A DNA stretch of 64,000 nucleotides. It comes from Bugula neritina (taxonomy: Eukaryota; Bryozoa; Gymnolaemata; Cheilostomatida; Bugulidae). Location: NCBI GenBank assembly GCA_964035545.1, contig OZ037765.1:27230504-27294503 (forward strand), given 5' to 3'. Made by a program: the position numbers and the translations under genes. Positions 1 through 15,300 of the stretch are shown here, one piece after another. Every line of letters begins with the position of its first letter. Position 1 is the stretch's first letter. The notes beneath the pieces are model-generated. The model worked only from the letters and a program-made list of their open reading frames with translations, searched no databases and had not been told where the DNA came from.

Positions 1-388
1 CTCGATAAACCCACACATTTACCAAGTGACAAGGGTTTGAAGCAATCATGATGAGACAACTCTATTGCAGCAGTCTGTATTTTATATCAGAAACTGCTAA
101 CTCAGAGACTTGTAATAAGCAGTATTTTCCAGTATTAATATGACAATAATTTCTATATTATGTTTAATATTTATGCTTCCATTTAAAGCTATTTAATCTT
201 AATAGGCGAGTAAAATAGTTTAACTGTCATCATTTGAACGTGAGTAAACAGAATTGTATGTAAGCATGACTAGAGCTGAAAGCTCTGCCAACATATCACA
301 AGGCGATGAAATGAGGAATTTATTTAGATTTATTTACAAGACTACATTCATTAAAGACAAACTGCTACAAAGTCACTGAGAAAGTCAC
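1..388. other. Left edge: LRP-like gene intron, no exon recognised
   Basis: AT-rich sequence after the last recognised LRP-like exon. I see no segment here that continues the YWTD propeller, so the next exon probably lies outside the window. Confidence 0.6.
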
Positions 389-3300
389 CCGTAGAAGATT
401 CCGGATCCATAGTGCCTCGATAAATTGTATCCATAATTATATCAGACCAGAAGATATATTTCTTCTCATAGTGAAAGTCAACAGCAATAGTGTTACGCAG
501 GCCAGACTGGATTACTGTATAAACCTCGCCTGGTTCGGTTGGCAGAAACTTGAGGTCATGTCTGTTAGAGAATATGAGTGATGGTGTGCCGTCTACAACA
601 TACCAATCAGCTTAATAAACTAGTTTGTATCATTAAGTTGTTTGTAGTATTCAATAAAATCTAGCTGCTTATGCAAAGAACAAATAGAAGCCTGTAATAA
701 CATTACCATCATGTCTGCAAGTGTATTGATCAGGTTGAATGGTATAGCCTGTGTTACAAGAACATTTCACTTGATTCTGTACCAAATCCGTGCATTTCTG
801 GCTGCAAATACCCCACTTCTGGCAGTCAGTTCGTTTCAGGAGACAGGTTTTTCCATCCAGATCCAACTGCACGTTGTCTGGGCACGTGCACTGATAACCT
901 CCGGCCGGGCTGACATGACAGTCGTGACTGCAGGCGTGATCAGCGCAGTAGGGCCCGGCTGCAACACAACACACACTTCTGCTACTTAAACAAAGAAAAT
1001 TTCACAAGCTACAGCCTACCGGCACAGCATTAGAGCTCATCCAACAAGTTCTACTGAAGGAAAATTATTTCAATAGAGATTTAATATTTTTATAAGCAAT
1101 TGAAATCTTCCAAGAAAAACTGATTACAACAAAGTTACTATTTTCCACAAAACAAATTATAGGGACACTGATAAGTTGTTCATTTTAGCTGCACATATTC
1201 TAGATGTAGCTTGGGATGATACATACCACATCCCACACCTTCATCTGCGCCATTCTCGCATTGCTCCACCCCATCACACACCAGATCCCAGCTAATACAA
1301 GTAGTGGTCCCTGAATTTGAACAAGTGAACTTAGATGAAGGGCACGTAACGTTACACTGTCTTTCATCTTCTCCATCTTCACAGTCCCAATGAGTGTCGC
1401 ATTTCCAGGATGATGGAATGCATTGACCAGTCTACGGAACACGATCATATATAAACCCCATGTAGTATTCAGACATAAATCATAATATTGCAACATGCTT
1501 TCATACATGTACATTAAACATGTAACACATATTATACTGATATATCTTGTTTAGTAAATAGCACACCTAGTATAGAGCAAAATCTCTCAACCATCACAAG
1601 CTTCCAAACAGCTTGGGGGTTAACAATCAGCTGCTTTGAATAAAATATGGTTCTATCCTTACAAAAAATTTACAAAGACTGCTTCTACAAATTTGTAGGT
1701 TATAATTATAAGCATCAAAACCACAGGATCAAGAACTAAAACGCAGGGCTACAAATTAGACTAACATTCAGAACTAATGCAACGGTATACAGTTAAATTT
1801 ATCATACATTCAAGATGTTAAAATCTGAAACTAGCCAAAACACATGGTATAAACTATAAAGCATGTAGGTATTGATATACAGAAACTGTTGATGAGTATG
1901 AAAAGCAATGTTAGCACATAACTTACACTGTTACACTTGACATAATCTATGGGACAGGAGAATGCATCACATGATTCTTCGTCAGAGTTGTCTACACAAT
2001 CTCGAGTATTATCACACCACCACCAGTCCGGTATGCACTGCCCAGACTTGCACTGCTTCATATTTAGCTCACAGTTAGTAGCGTTCCCAGCTCCATCATT
2101 TGTGCAACCTACAATTGCAAGAAAATTCTCTTCAAAACAACTAAACAAAACATTCTCTTTTACATTCTGCATGTCTGATAACTATTTTATGTAGAGTAGA
2201 AGTGCGAGGGTTGGGATACATTATACACCACAACTAGTTCATACACTCTAGTGAACAAGTTACATATTTTACCAGCAGAAAATTTAACAACAAATTAAAC
2301 ATGCAAGTACAGGAAAAAAATTCTGCTTTATAATACCTTTACGCAAAAGCCAAAATAATTTCTGACACTAGTATTTGGTACAGCCACCCTTAGATAAAAT
2401 AAGTGGAATGAGTAAACAGGCAAAAAAATACAAAGCATTACAACGCAGAGAAATGCTCAATAAAACTTTTACCAGTTTCATGGTTCTCTTCGTAGACCAA
2501 CAATAAGCACCAGCACCTTTGTGTAATCTCAAAAATAACTAAACCAGTATGTTGGCTAAAATAATGTATAGAAATAAATAATCTCCCATGAGATGTAGGT
2601 GTTATCCATATAATACTGCCACAACTGAAAGTGAAACCGATGTGCACATCAATACACAGTCACCTTCTTCATCCGACCCATCATAGCAGTCCAAGACACC
2701 ATCACAGAGTCTGAAGTTGGGTACGCAAGTGTCATCGGGGCACTTGAAGGCTGTCGGCTGACACTCAGTGCAAGTGTACTGTTCTGTAGCATATTCTGGG
2801 CAGTCACTTATACCATCACATCTCGACTCCAGCCCGTAGCACCTGCCTAGAAAATATATCAGTCATTGAAATATTCTAATAATAATAAATGGAGTCATAT
2901 ATCCCAGCATGCTATACAACACTTGCACATTAGTGTCATCCAAAACAATTGAGAATCATAATATATATACACAAAAAATTAATATTAGAAATTGACAGAA
3001 AACAATAGAAAAAGCCAAAGTACAAAAATTTAAAATGTTCACTCATAAATAAAATGGGTAAAAGTTATTGCAATGCTTTTAAGTACAGGCGAATTTCACA
3101 GTTAATTTACCACTTTGAGGGCATTTGAACTGAGGGCAGGAAGGATTAACAGCAGACGAACAGTGAGTTTCGTCTTCACCATCATCACAATCAAACGTTC
3201 CGTCACAGAGTTGTGAAGGGCGAATGCAATGAATAACGGTGCTTCCATTACACTTTACATCAGTAGTAGCGCAGCCAGGCTCTGCAACATGTCATTGACT

Positions 3301-6300
3301 ATTGAAAGAATGAGCCATACTAAAGACTGCAACTAAACCCCTAATATCAAGCTAATAACATTTATTAACGTACATTTAAAAAACAAAATCATGTGATAGC
3401 AGTTCAAACAAAAAACTCTTCAATTTATTCAGAAAGCATGCTACATAATTGAAACGGGATATACTTGAGTAATTGGGGAGACAACCTATGAAATCAAACA
3501 AGTATATAATTATTATACAAATTTAAACTAAAAGCTCTACAATAACATTAGTGAAGAGCGTGTCATCACTACCAACATTGTGGCAGTTAGGTTAACATAC
3601 CTTTCAAAGGACAATATGTACTAAAATGTTCGTCCTCTCCATTGGGACAGTCCTCTACATCATCGCACAGTTGAGATTGATCTATACACTGGCCAATATC
3701 CCCCGGACACACGTTCTGATTACCAACTACATTATAACATGTAGCACTGTATTTCTTACACATCTACTTTGCTGACATAAAAATATTGTTGGCAGCATTG
3801 TGACAGCAAATAATTGCAATGAAAGAATTATCGATATAATCATTTTAAAACTTCAATGTAAGAATAGACATCTTCAGCAAAGTCAGTTTAATTTCATCTT
3901 TAGAGTTGTGGTATAGATAAAAGGTTTCTAAATGTATATACATGCATGTGTGTAGATACAGGATAAAAAGCTGTAAGACTGACTAATGTTTCTATCTATG
4001 AGAGGACTACTGAAAGCCACAAAAACTGCTGGCAAAGCACAATTTAATTCTGGACACTTTTAGTAATTTTCATAATCTACTGGTGTTTTCAACAGACAGG
4101 TAGCAAAAACAGACATAATTAATTACTGTAAGTATGACAAATTACTTTGGTGCACAAAAAAATTGTATAAACTATACGATTTCGAAATGTTCTTTATAGG
4201 TGGAAAATATCGATACAAAAATATATCATCAATATTTTTATGCTCTTTGCTAATTTCAGAAAGATAACTCTTCACACCTTTGCATCATTTTTACATCTAT
4301 TCAAATTATGAGCTTCTAGCAAACATTACAGTGGAGCAAATGTTCATGGTATAACAGTGGATAAAGAAGAATTAAGTCTACAGAGGCTGCACAAAAAAGA
4401 TAAAAAATTTTATAGTTATGATGGAAGTAAGGAGAGCAGGCGCACACACGCACGCAATCATACACACACACACACATGCACACGAATGCCCACATGCGAA
4501 GTATAGTAGTTAGTCTACTTGTATCATAAAAGCCGCCTTACCACAGCCAGTATCAGAAGTGAATTTGCAGTGGGAATCAGAAGAATCGGAAGTGGTGCAC
4601 TGGCAAGAGAAGTTGCCAGAAGTTAGAAGAAGGCAGAGACCGCTACAGTTACTGCACTCCTCGGGCACATCAAACAAGTCAATGCTTGGCCTGATGTACC
4701 ACACAGTACTGTAAATACACGAACACACCAATTTATAATGTTTAGCCAATACAGCAATTCGTTTTCAACCATACCACATAAATCTGAACTGCATACACTC
4801 CACATACTGATATTTTTACCACCAATCACGAGGCAGTGCAAAAAAAGATCTCAAACGAGGTTGGGTTAACTAATTTATTTACTAATCCATCTGTTGACAT
4901 TGCAGTGCCTTGAAAGTGCTGCAAATAATGATGCAAGTAAGTACTTTTGATACAATTATAAGCTACCTGAGAGAGATATTTTGACAGACAATATTTGAGG
5001 TGGGATCCGAGACATTGGCAACGCCGTACTCTTTAGCTGAAGTAACAAAGTGTAGAACACCATTGTCTCCTACTGTCAGAGAAAGGAGTGCATCCTTCAG
5101 ATATACTGGCTCTTCCAGAGATTCTATTGTCTAAACAGAGCAAACGCAACAACAATTGAACATGTTCAGCTTACCTAAAAATGCATGTAACTAACAAACA
5201 GGATCTCCGAGAGCAAATGACCTAACTTCACATCTTTAACTATATTTAGATTAGCTTAGCTGTTGAATAGCAAATAAAATTTAATGCAAAATATTTTTCC
5301 AGTGACACCTAAAGAGAAAACTGCCAAAATTTCAAATAACAAGAAATTAGTCTTACAGCTTCCGGTGCTAAATATTGATATCCAGTTCCGGGTTTCCAGT
5401 TGTAGACAACTCCCGTTGTTGGATCAACAGAACGCGCGTGAAGCATAGAGATCCCATGAGCTACTGGCACACCATCTCTTTTGGCAACTACTCTCAATTC
5501 ATAGCTGAAATGCAAGTAAGAAATACTACTATATTACATATTATATAAAACTGCACATAGGAGTTTGAGATATTGAACTTAAATAACAAATCTACAAAAT
5601 AAGTCTTAAATTGAAAGTTTCACAGGCACATATCATAATACAACAGTTGTTTAAGCTCCTCACACTTATTGTAACTATATAAATACTGTGTTTTATATGA
5701 TAATTGATTCAAATTCAAAAGTATCTGATCCACATCTTCATTAATGCCTACAATTTATTACAACTTACAACTATACAAATTAGTCACAACACAACAAATC
5801 ATTAAGATTGCACATACACATGAAACTGTAAGACAATACTAAGTTACAGTAGCAATAGAGGCTAAATAAATAACTAACAACTAAAACACATTTTATTCCT
5901 AACACGGAATTCACACTTATGACAAATGAAAAATGTGAAACATGCAAAATAAATCACGCATGTAGAGCATAAACAAACAAGTGATGTCTCACTTAGACCC
6001 CATAAGCTCTGAGCTGAAGTATTGCTGGCCGGCCACGAGTGAAGATTCGTATTTAGCTTGTATGGATGGACGGTCAAGAGAGCTAGCCAGTATATGGAAA
6101 TCAATGAGGGAATACTCTGCATAGTAGATCATTCGAAGGCTGGGGTTTATAGCGATACCATAAATTTTGTGACCAACTGTTGCTCTCCAGTCTAAAATTA
6201 CACAACAGTCTTACTTGTAATATAAACTTTTGAATTAAAATCAGCAAAATTATAAGCAAATTGTGTTATGTGTGCCTATTATATAATAATATATTAATTC

Positions 6301-9300
6301 CTTATTATCATACTACAAAAGCATAGCATGATTGATTATTGATTATTAATTATTTACCAGTGTCTTCACTCCGATTATATATCCCCTGCAAAGGTGCCTT
6401 TCTAATCACCGTGTCATCAGAATAATATAAATAACCAAATTTCACATCATATCCCAGGTGGACATCTAGTTCAGGGGAACCACCCAGAAGAGGAATTGGG
6501 TTAATTGGAATTGTCCCTAGCCCGGTGTATGGGCAGCTGATTGAGTCACTAACAGTCATTCCAAGTATAAGCTGCTTGCTCTTTGATGTGTATAGTAAGA
6601 TACTTCCTTTAAAATCTTTAAAGTCGTTGAAGAGAACTAAAATATAACCACACTACTTTCACAAAAAACATCCAAAAATGCTGGCTTAGCATTTCAAGAT
6701 TGCTAGATTTCTTCCAGCAAAGCAAGTCAAGCTGGAACTTTTTTGTTGCATAAGAAATGCTGTGTTGCCATCAATAGTAAATTAATCAATATAACTACAA
6801 TGTAAACTAGTTCAAATATAGGCGCAACTAATATTCCATTGATATATGATACAAACTTTGGGAGCAGTTTTTGCTGTCAGGATCCATTCTAAACCCCTCC
6901 ATGCATGTTGGTGTTCCTTGCAGCACAAGATGACCATGCTGGGAGTCCGCAGTTAGTGGTGTTCCTAAATAACACAGAGAAACGCATGAGTAATGAAATG
7001 TAATTATTTCATGCAAGTCACAACTTTGAGAACAAAACACAATATAGTCATATAACAAACTAATAATTCTAATTTGAGTTTTTTTTAAGAAGCAACACAG
7101 AGATAATTTAAATAAATAGCAACAAATCTAAGTCATAATGAAAGTCAAAACATTGTTATATACACTGAATGACTGTGTGCCAGTTGATTTCAGTGGCAAC
7201 ACAAGATGGAAACAGCATCCCTTATATTAGCTTCTTCTTAGCCCTCAAATAAAATACTATTAATCAATGTAGGCTTATGATAATACAATCCTCATGATAC
7301 AGGTTTTATTAGAATTGAATTGATATAATTTCATACTGCAAAGTAAGTATGTTTGGTGAAGATCACGAGTTACATGCTTCAGTATAGCTGGTAAAGACTT
7401 GAAGCATTGGGTCAGACTAAACTGTTCATTACACTTATAATTTGCTGAATAATTAGTACTAATGTCTTCTTCAGTGTTGAGTGTTGAGAGCATATTATAG
7501 GGCAGAGTAATAACATACCTGGTGTCACTAATGACTTATGGTACAGAAATACACTCTTCAACCGTCCTGGACCTCTGGCTAAAACTACAGGTTTCTGTTC
7601 TTGGAAGGGATTTGTTGTGAGATTGTGATACAAAACTGACGTGTTGCTATTTTTCATGTACTCCGAAATATATAACTTCCGTCCTATGGCAGCCATAGAT
7701 GTGATTTCACCAACAATCTATCAATATGCAAAAGTATATCAACATTCATTAACAATATTCACAAATTGACTAACCTACACACTATATATATCAACTAATA
7801 ATTGTAAAAACATGCAGAAAGATGAAACATGGCAGCTTCAGTCTTCACCATTTCAATACCTACTTTAGATAGAGAGAACAACTTCTGGGGCCGAGTTCTG
7901 CTGTCGAAATGCTGGTAATCAATTCTGTAGATTGAGTTGTCATGAGAGGAAATGTAATGAAGGTAATGATTCTCGTAGTCCAGAGTCAGCTTGGTGGGCA
8001 GCCCTGGCAGCTCAAGGCGGAGAAGTTTACTCCCATCTAGGCGCATTCGACATATAGACAAATCATCAGCAACTATTATATACCTGCAAAGAATAAAGTA
8101 CAAATTCTTCAGCATATCTATGCCTGTTAAAATCATTCAAAGTGCCCAAAAATGAACATAAAATCACACATCTGTAGAGAGAATGAGAAACATTTCTGTA
8201 GGATTCCTTGATATATAGAACATAGTTTAGCAAAATTGAAACAAGTTAACCTATTTTATATTATTATTTGTGTTTTACTATTTGTGTACGTTTGTGATAA
8301 CATACTTGAGTCTAGCATCTATAACAATCTCTGCAGGATTGATAAGATCAGGAGAAGTCTCTAACATTCTACAATACTCCCCATTAGAATTACAAGCCAC
8401 CAACTTGGGCTCCGTCTTACTAAGATAGTAGACGACTCCAATAGGCCAATCCATTGCAAAGTCCACAAGACCTGCAGTAAATAAAAGCATGTAAAACAGT
8501 GGGTAGTAGAAATCCTTTTATACGTCTGCTAACTTGAATATGTTTACCTACCTTTAAGACCTGGCCACACACTCGTGAGTATCACACGAAATCGTCTATT
8601 TGACACGAAAAAACAAATGTACGATAAAATTTGAGGGAATTCAAACGAAATCGTCTTCATTGGGTGCACCCAAAGATAAGCACCATTTGATTGGTCAATA
8701 GAACTTTAGCAACAGTAATTATTTCATTTCTACCACGTTTCTCTGTTTAGCAATTTTCTGCTGTTTGTATCTCGTGCAAGACTCATTCACCAACTATTCA
8801 TTATGTGTTTCGTCCGACGAGTGTGTGGCTGGTCATAACGAAAAGTTAACTCACAAAAATCGTTATTTTCACGACCGTGAGGCCAAGCCTTTACGTAATA
8901 TTCTTAAATTCCAATCATTGCCTTATTCAGTTCGAAATTGAGTTATTCCTATCAGACTTGCAGAAAGCTTGCAGCAAGGCAGTGGAAAGTATTTGGTATT
9001 ACCGAATAGAGAGTTACTATAGAAGGTTCTGAAAATTACCAGGAGAGTTGTAGATAATTGGTTGGCTGCCCTCCATCTGTCCATTGTCTTTATAATGAGT
9101 CAACTCAAATTTATTTTGATTTAAAGTCACCTACAAAGAAAAAAGTTATAAAAACATGATATTCGTAGCAAGCAAAATTGCCAGACAGTAATTACAAATT
9201 GCATATTTATAAAAACCACTTTCATACATAAATTAGCTAATATGACAAAGAAAAACATTTTAGTAATGTGAAATTGAAAATACTGTTATTGGACCATGCA

Positions 9301-12300
9301 ATTTTTTCAAAGTATTCATAAGTTGGCTCTTAGTGCCTACAGTTTACTTTTTAGAAAATATTTTTTGGTGAAAGCTTAGTTTAGAGACAAAATATTTTGG
9401 GGGGGGGGGGGTGTGTTGTGTCAACTTTCTTTAGTATTTCATGCATTATTCTTATGACAAGGAACAAATAAAATCTTGTCAAGTTTTGAAACAAGACGCT
9501 AGTCTGCTAGTAGGTTTATTGCAAAGCAAATACTGTGATGGAAAATTTGAATGTTATGAAAACAACTTGAGAGTGAAATGTAAATACATCAGCATTATTA
9601 TTGAAAATCATATAACAATGAATGAAATAGGAGTAGAAATAAATTTGATGAGCTATTTCCATGAAAACAGAATAAGTAAATAAAAGTGATTTGATATAAT
9701 TTAATTACATTCTCAATATAAAAAGGGAAAAGGCTGCAAAGTAACAATGTTAAAAAATAAAAACTAACGACTATTTTTTTAACTATCAATTACTAACAGA
9801 CTGAAATATTGTCAATGGAAGACAACTCCACTTACTGGACCATTCGGTAACCAATTTGCACTTTGGTATTGTAGCAACACCCCAGATTTTAAGCTTAAAA
9901 CCCCAGTAAAGCAATGGAATTAGACTCAATTATTACAGTAGTAATGTGTTTACAGTTTATGGTATCCACCACCAAAGCAGCAACATAACGTTTTATAGAA
10001 TAATCTTATTTACTAGTGTTAGCTGTTGATTGTGCAGATGAAGCTTATGGCCTAAGTTGCCCACATAAGGCATTGAATATTGCTTATTTTATGAAAACTT
10101 TAGGGCATTAGTAAAGTATTTCTTTTCAAATCAAAATAATGCAATTTGTAGCTGATCTAGCATAAATATATTCAAGCATATTAGCCCTAACTATTGCTTA
10201 AATTATTTGGGGGATGAATTTTAGCTAATATTTCACATCCTGGGTGTTTTTATGCACCCGGGCAAGTTTTCTTAGCATTTTCAAGGAATATATTTTGCAT
10301 TTTGAAATGGAAGAAATCAAACTTAAACACTAATTAGCTATTCATGTGACCAATTGACTACTTAAAACTACGGTCATATTCCAAATCTAATTTAGTGATC
10401 AATATTGCAACAGACTCCTAGACAAGCCTCAATGCATTCTTTTCACATCCTATTACATACTATATTACTCTGCAGACAAACTGCAATATACTTCTGCCTA
10501 TACTGCTGCCAGCGTCAGCAGAGTTTAAGCAGTCAATACTGGAAGCAGAAAACTTACCGAAAAGATTTGCTGAATTTTATGAACAGATGAGCGTATAAGC
10601 ACCCTATTTATAGCAGTGTCACTATTCAAGGTTACAAAGTTATTACTGGGCAGCTGCCATTCTGATGAAGAAACTCCATTCAGTATTATAGAAACTTCAC
10701 CATACCCTCCATCTACAGAATATAATATAATTGGTTATTCTCATATACTAAGAGAATGTTTCTGTCTGTAGATAAGCAGTAAATTAATTATTTGTGTCAT
10801 AGAATCATTATATTATAATATTATGTTACAGAATACATATTGCCTGTGGGATAAAGGTACTTAAATTTGATACAACTAAACTAATAAATTCTAACTGATT
10901 TTTAGCACAGCTTCAACTGCCCTTTAACAAGAATGGCTCAATAAGCAGCTCCAGGTTGGGGGTGACTAAGCGTAACAGTTTAGAGTTCCAGAGTTTGGAG
11001 TTGGGGGGGGGTTATAGAACCATTCCTTAAATAAGGAACTAAAGTGGTTGGGTTCTTAGACACTGATGTTAGTCCATTACCAAAACAACTGTGAGAAGTT
11101 ATGTGGACATTTCGAACAGGGAAACTTTATTTTCTCACTTAGAAAGCTAATGTTGAACTGCTAATGTTGATATAGCTGTTGTCAGCTTTAGTGATTCATA
11201 CAATATTTTAGACTTTAGAGCATGCCTAGGCAAAAAACTCAACATATTTGCACTCGGGAGAATTAAATTACTTGTAACACAGTATTGTTATTTTCACAAG
11301 TACATAACGTATTACACGCCCTATCAGACTGGCTGTACTGACATTCAGTAAAAGTGCAGAGCAATAATAAAGACTGCACTCTAATGCAAGGCTTTCTGAG
11401 AGTTCTAAAGTTCATACTCTTCCTGGAAAAACCTTAGCCTACAGTTGGGCCTGAAACTGTACTGATTAGTATTTAGTATAGTAAGCTGTTCATAAACTCC
11501 TCATCTAGTCTTTGACAATGGTTTAATGATAGAGCAAATAAGGGCCTCACTACACACAGGTAATTTATGCCAAATTGTGTTCACCATGTTATACATATAA
11601 ATCATACTTAAAACTATTATCAACCTATTACTAAAGGCTCAGTCTAGCCATGTTATACGATATATTATAAATTCTTAAAAAATTAGGGTATACAATTTTT
11701 ATCATCAAGTACTATTAATCATTAGATAGATAAATGTGGTCTACCTGCAAACACAACCTGTGATTCATACTGCTATATTAATATGTAAAAGCTCTTACTG
11801 AAAATATATATGGTTAAACCTGGAATAGACTGAGTACCAACATATCAAGACGTAAGATGGAGCATCTTTTACCTGGTACACAGGCTCCGTAGTCTCCATA
11901 TTTTCCAGTCTGGTTTTGCAGAGTGAATCCTTCTCCACACGAACAGATTGCATCTCCTGTGCACTGCTGATCACAATACCTGTCTTTGTATGCTCCCTCA
12001 CATTTCACTAAATCTGTAAAGAAAACCAAAACAATATCAGCCTTACACACAATTATATGGGTGATTAATTGCAGACAAAAAGTTTCAGGTCTTCTGTCAC
12101 CAGCATATTTTTGTGTCATTAGATAGCCTGAGGTCTTAAGAATTCAACCAACAAAACATTTTCTAAAACATAAAAAGGAAAAACGTAGGAAAAAAAGCAT
12201 TGATGTATCATCTAACCTTGCATGATAGATAATTTTGCCCTATTTTCCAATGCATTTATTATTATGCTACATTAACTGAATCCCAAGCTGTTTAGTAATA

Positions 12301-15300
12301 TAAAAAGTGTAAGGTGGCAGAACACCTCTAAGTACTAATCCAATACTTCTTCATAAATAACTTGAGATTTATATTTTACATCATATTTAAGCCAGTTGCA
12401 ACGATGTTTTTGCAGAAAAAAAAACTTGGAGTCAACTAAAGTTTAACAATTTAATCAACTCCAACATCTCTCCATTTGGTAAGCAGCTGATAAGGCAGCT
12501 TATTTCAAACTGCCACAACACTAGTACATTATGTACAATATATGAAACACAACATAAACAGTCAACTTTATTATTCTGTGAAATTTTCAACAACTACCCA
12601 ATGCATAACATAAACAGATAAAAGAAAACAGTAAACATTGGAACACCAACTATCTCCTGACCGAACCAACAAAAATATAATGCTTATCATGACACTCAGG
12701 TGTAAAAACATTGTGGGTAGCAACTAGCAGCTAGTACTAACTCTGACGAAATAGCATAGAAGAAATAAGGTAGTCGTGTTCTTCAGTCCAGGAACTGTTT
12801 GTCACAACTTAAATTGCAAAAAACAGCATAAAATTTAGTTAGCATATCCTGACTAACCACACTGCTTGCACCAAATGTAAAGTCATCGTGATGTCTACAG
12901 ACTACACCAGAACTAGGTAGCAAGCCCTTACAGTTTGGCTTCTTCAGCATAAAATTGACCACAAATATAGATATTTCTGTGAACTAATAGTGGAAGTTGG
13001 TTATACCATAAATAGATTACACTCTGTACTGCATATAGACTGCAGTAATAATGGTATCTTTACACCACAACCAGATTCTCAACAGTTTGAAATGCTGACA
13101 ACCTGGTATATATAGACTAAGTCATTACAGCTCTAGAGTAAATTAAGTAAATAGTATTACATAAGACTTTTAAAGAAATCAACTACTGGTAAGAGAAGTT
13201 TAGATAGCCCCCCCCCCCCCACTGACATTTAATAATGTCCTCTTGTCCTCGATTGGTAAGCAAATAATTCCACACCTAGTAAAAAACTTGATGGTCTTAG
13301 ACTGGAACTATGGGCTTTGTTTCATGGTTGGACAAGTTCTCAGGCTACAAAGTTTCACTAGAACTACACTGTTGGGAAAACTGCACCTACCGCTTTTATA
13401 CAGCTTGTTATACTAACCTAATCTACTCACCAGCAACACAAAATGTATGAGCAAGTAACCAATACACTACACATTTTACAAAGCAGGGAGCATGGAAACA
13501 ATTTAGGGAAGGAAAGCAGAAAAGGGGGAGAGAGGCGGAGGGAGAGAGAGGAGAAGGGGGGAGGAGAAATACCAGAGCACTTTTGGGAACCTAAATATAA
13601 AAGATTGTCTGTTAAAGCATTGGACAAACCTGCACAGGTCCCATTAGCCAACTGCAGTTTGCCGGCAGGACAGTAACACTTGGTAGCCGAACCATCTGTG
13701 TAGGAGAGTAGCTTGAGACACAGGTGATCACCTTGGCATGTATCCTTAGGGCAGTTGCCTGTAAAGTCATGACAAATTATATAGAAGTTCCAATTGTAAT
13801 AAATCATCAGATAATAAGTTGTTAGATTAAGCAAATAACACTCTCTCTTTATCTCTGGGATCTACAGCTATACATGACTTGAGAACTGCAGTAACTGCCA
13901 CTTCATCAACTAGTGTGAACAGACTGTTGTGTGGATTCTAGTGCGAAAACTTGCATTAATATGTTGGTAATTCACTGAGCAGAGTATAGTAATCACTAAC
14001 TAGTGCAAACATTCCAAGGAAACAGCTTAATTTTGAAGTTATGGGTGTTTGTAATGCCAGGGGAGATGTTGGACTATTTCAACTGTAGCCTAGACTGGCA
14101 ACTAAGGGATTTGCACACAAAACACATGATTTGTTTGCATAACTTACTTCAACCTGCGGACTTACTAGTTATGTGACCACTAAAACAGTGTGAAAGGCAA
14201 ATCCCGCCAGTGAGGCATCCTTCATCCTCATACGGCAGACATATTTGATAGTCGGGACAAGCGAGTTCATTAGCTGAACAGGGCATCTGGTTGTGTACTA
14301 CCATGTGTGCTGCAAAATACATAATCAAACACTGGCTGGGGGCAACACTTAACGTAATGAATTAGTGGTGTTATTATAGTATAATAATACACAAATTAGA
14401 TTTCTCCAACTTACTAAATAATAAAAAGTTAGTATTGAGAGAGAATGTACAACTCTGAGAAGCCAAATGCTACAGGAAGCTAGTAATGTATTAGCAACTA
14501 TAATTATATAGAAAGAGCATTCAACAGTAGACATAGCATAACTTGGTTTCACCAGATTTCGTGTAAATATCTAGAAATTTTATCTCCAAATGTAAACTCA
14601 ACTTTCAATCAAGTAAACAATATTATAAGAATGAGTCAGGGACTATCACATGCTATATAACTGTGAAGTATTGATGATTTCTGGCATGAATGAATGCACT
14701 GGTCAATAGTTCTCAACAAAGCAATCAAGAAAAGTAAATAGTTTGATTTTGTTGCCTTTGGCTGAGGGCCTTTGTATACCAAGCCTCTTGAAGGAAATAA
14801 TTAATTCTATAATGCTAGAGGACAATAATATTTTAGTCATACTCAACTTAGCAGTATTTGGCAGCCATTCTTAACTGATGCAAATTACTGTAAAGGTGTA
14901 AGGTGCGTTGCATAACCAAATTTACACTCTACACAATATATGCATTATATTACTTAACTATGTGCAGTTATATAAGATCTTGCTAGAGCACTCAATGCTA
15001 GATTCAGAAAAAGGGTTTACAATTCTTTAATACTCTGAATTATGATTAGTAATGAACAAACAGCCTTGGATAAATAAAGTACTAAAGTTTACACAGTCTA
15101 GCTGCTAAGTCTATGTATATTGTAGCATTTATTCTAAACTTTCAATGACACCTGATGGCAGCCCTTTACTAGTGATGTCAGCAAAACAGACAGTATAAGC
15201 CATACTGTCAAAATAACTACTACCTGTAGTGATGACAAGTTCAAAGGTATGACATTACCCAAAGTCAACAACTTTGAAAGCACCAAAACCACTGCTGTAA

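Noticed and set aside
352-592. Ending the LRP-like protein at the TAA near 352
   Set aside because: The reading frame continues from the YWTD repeat to this stop, but ending there would leave a broken propeller. The donor at 388 keeps phase 1 like adjoining exons, so continuation outside the window is more likely.
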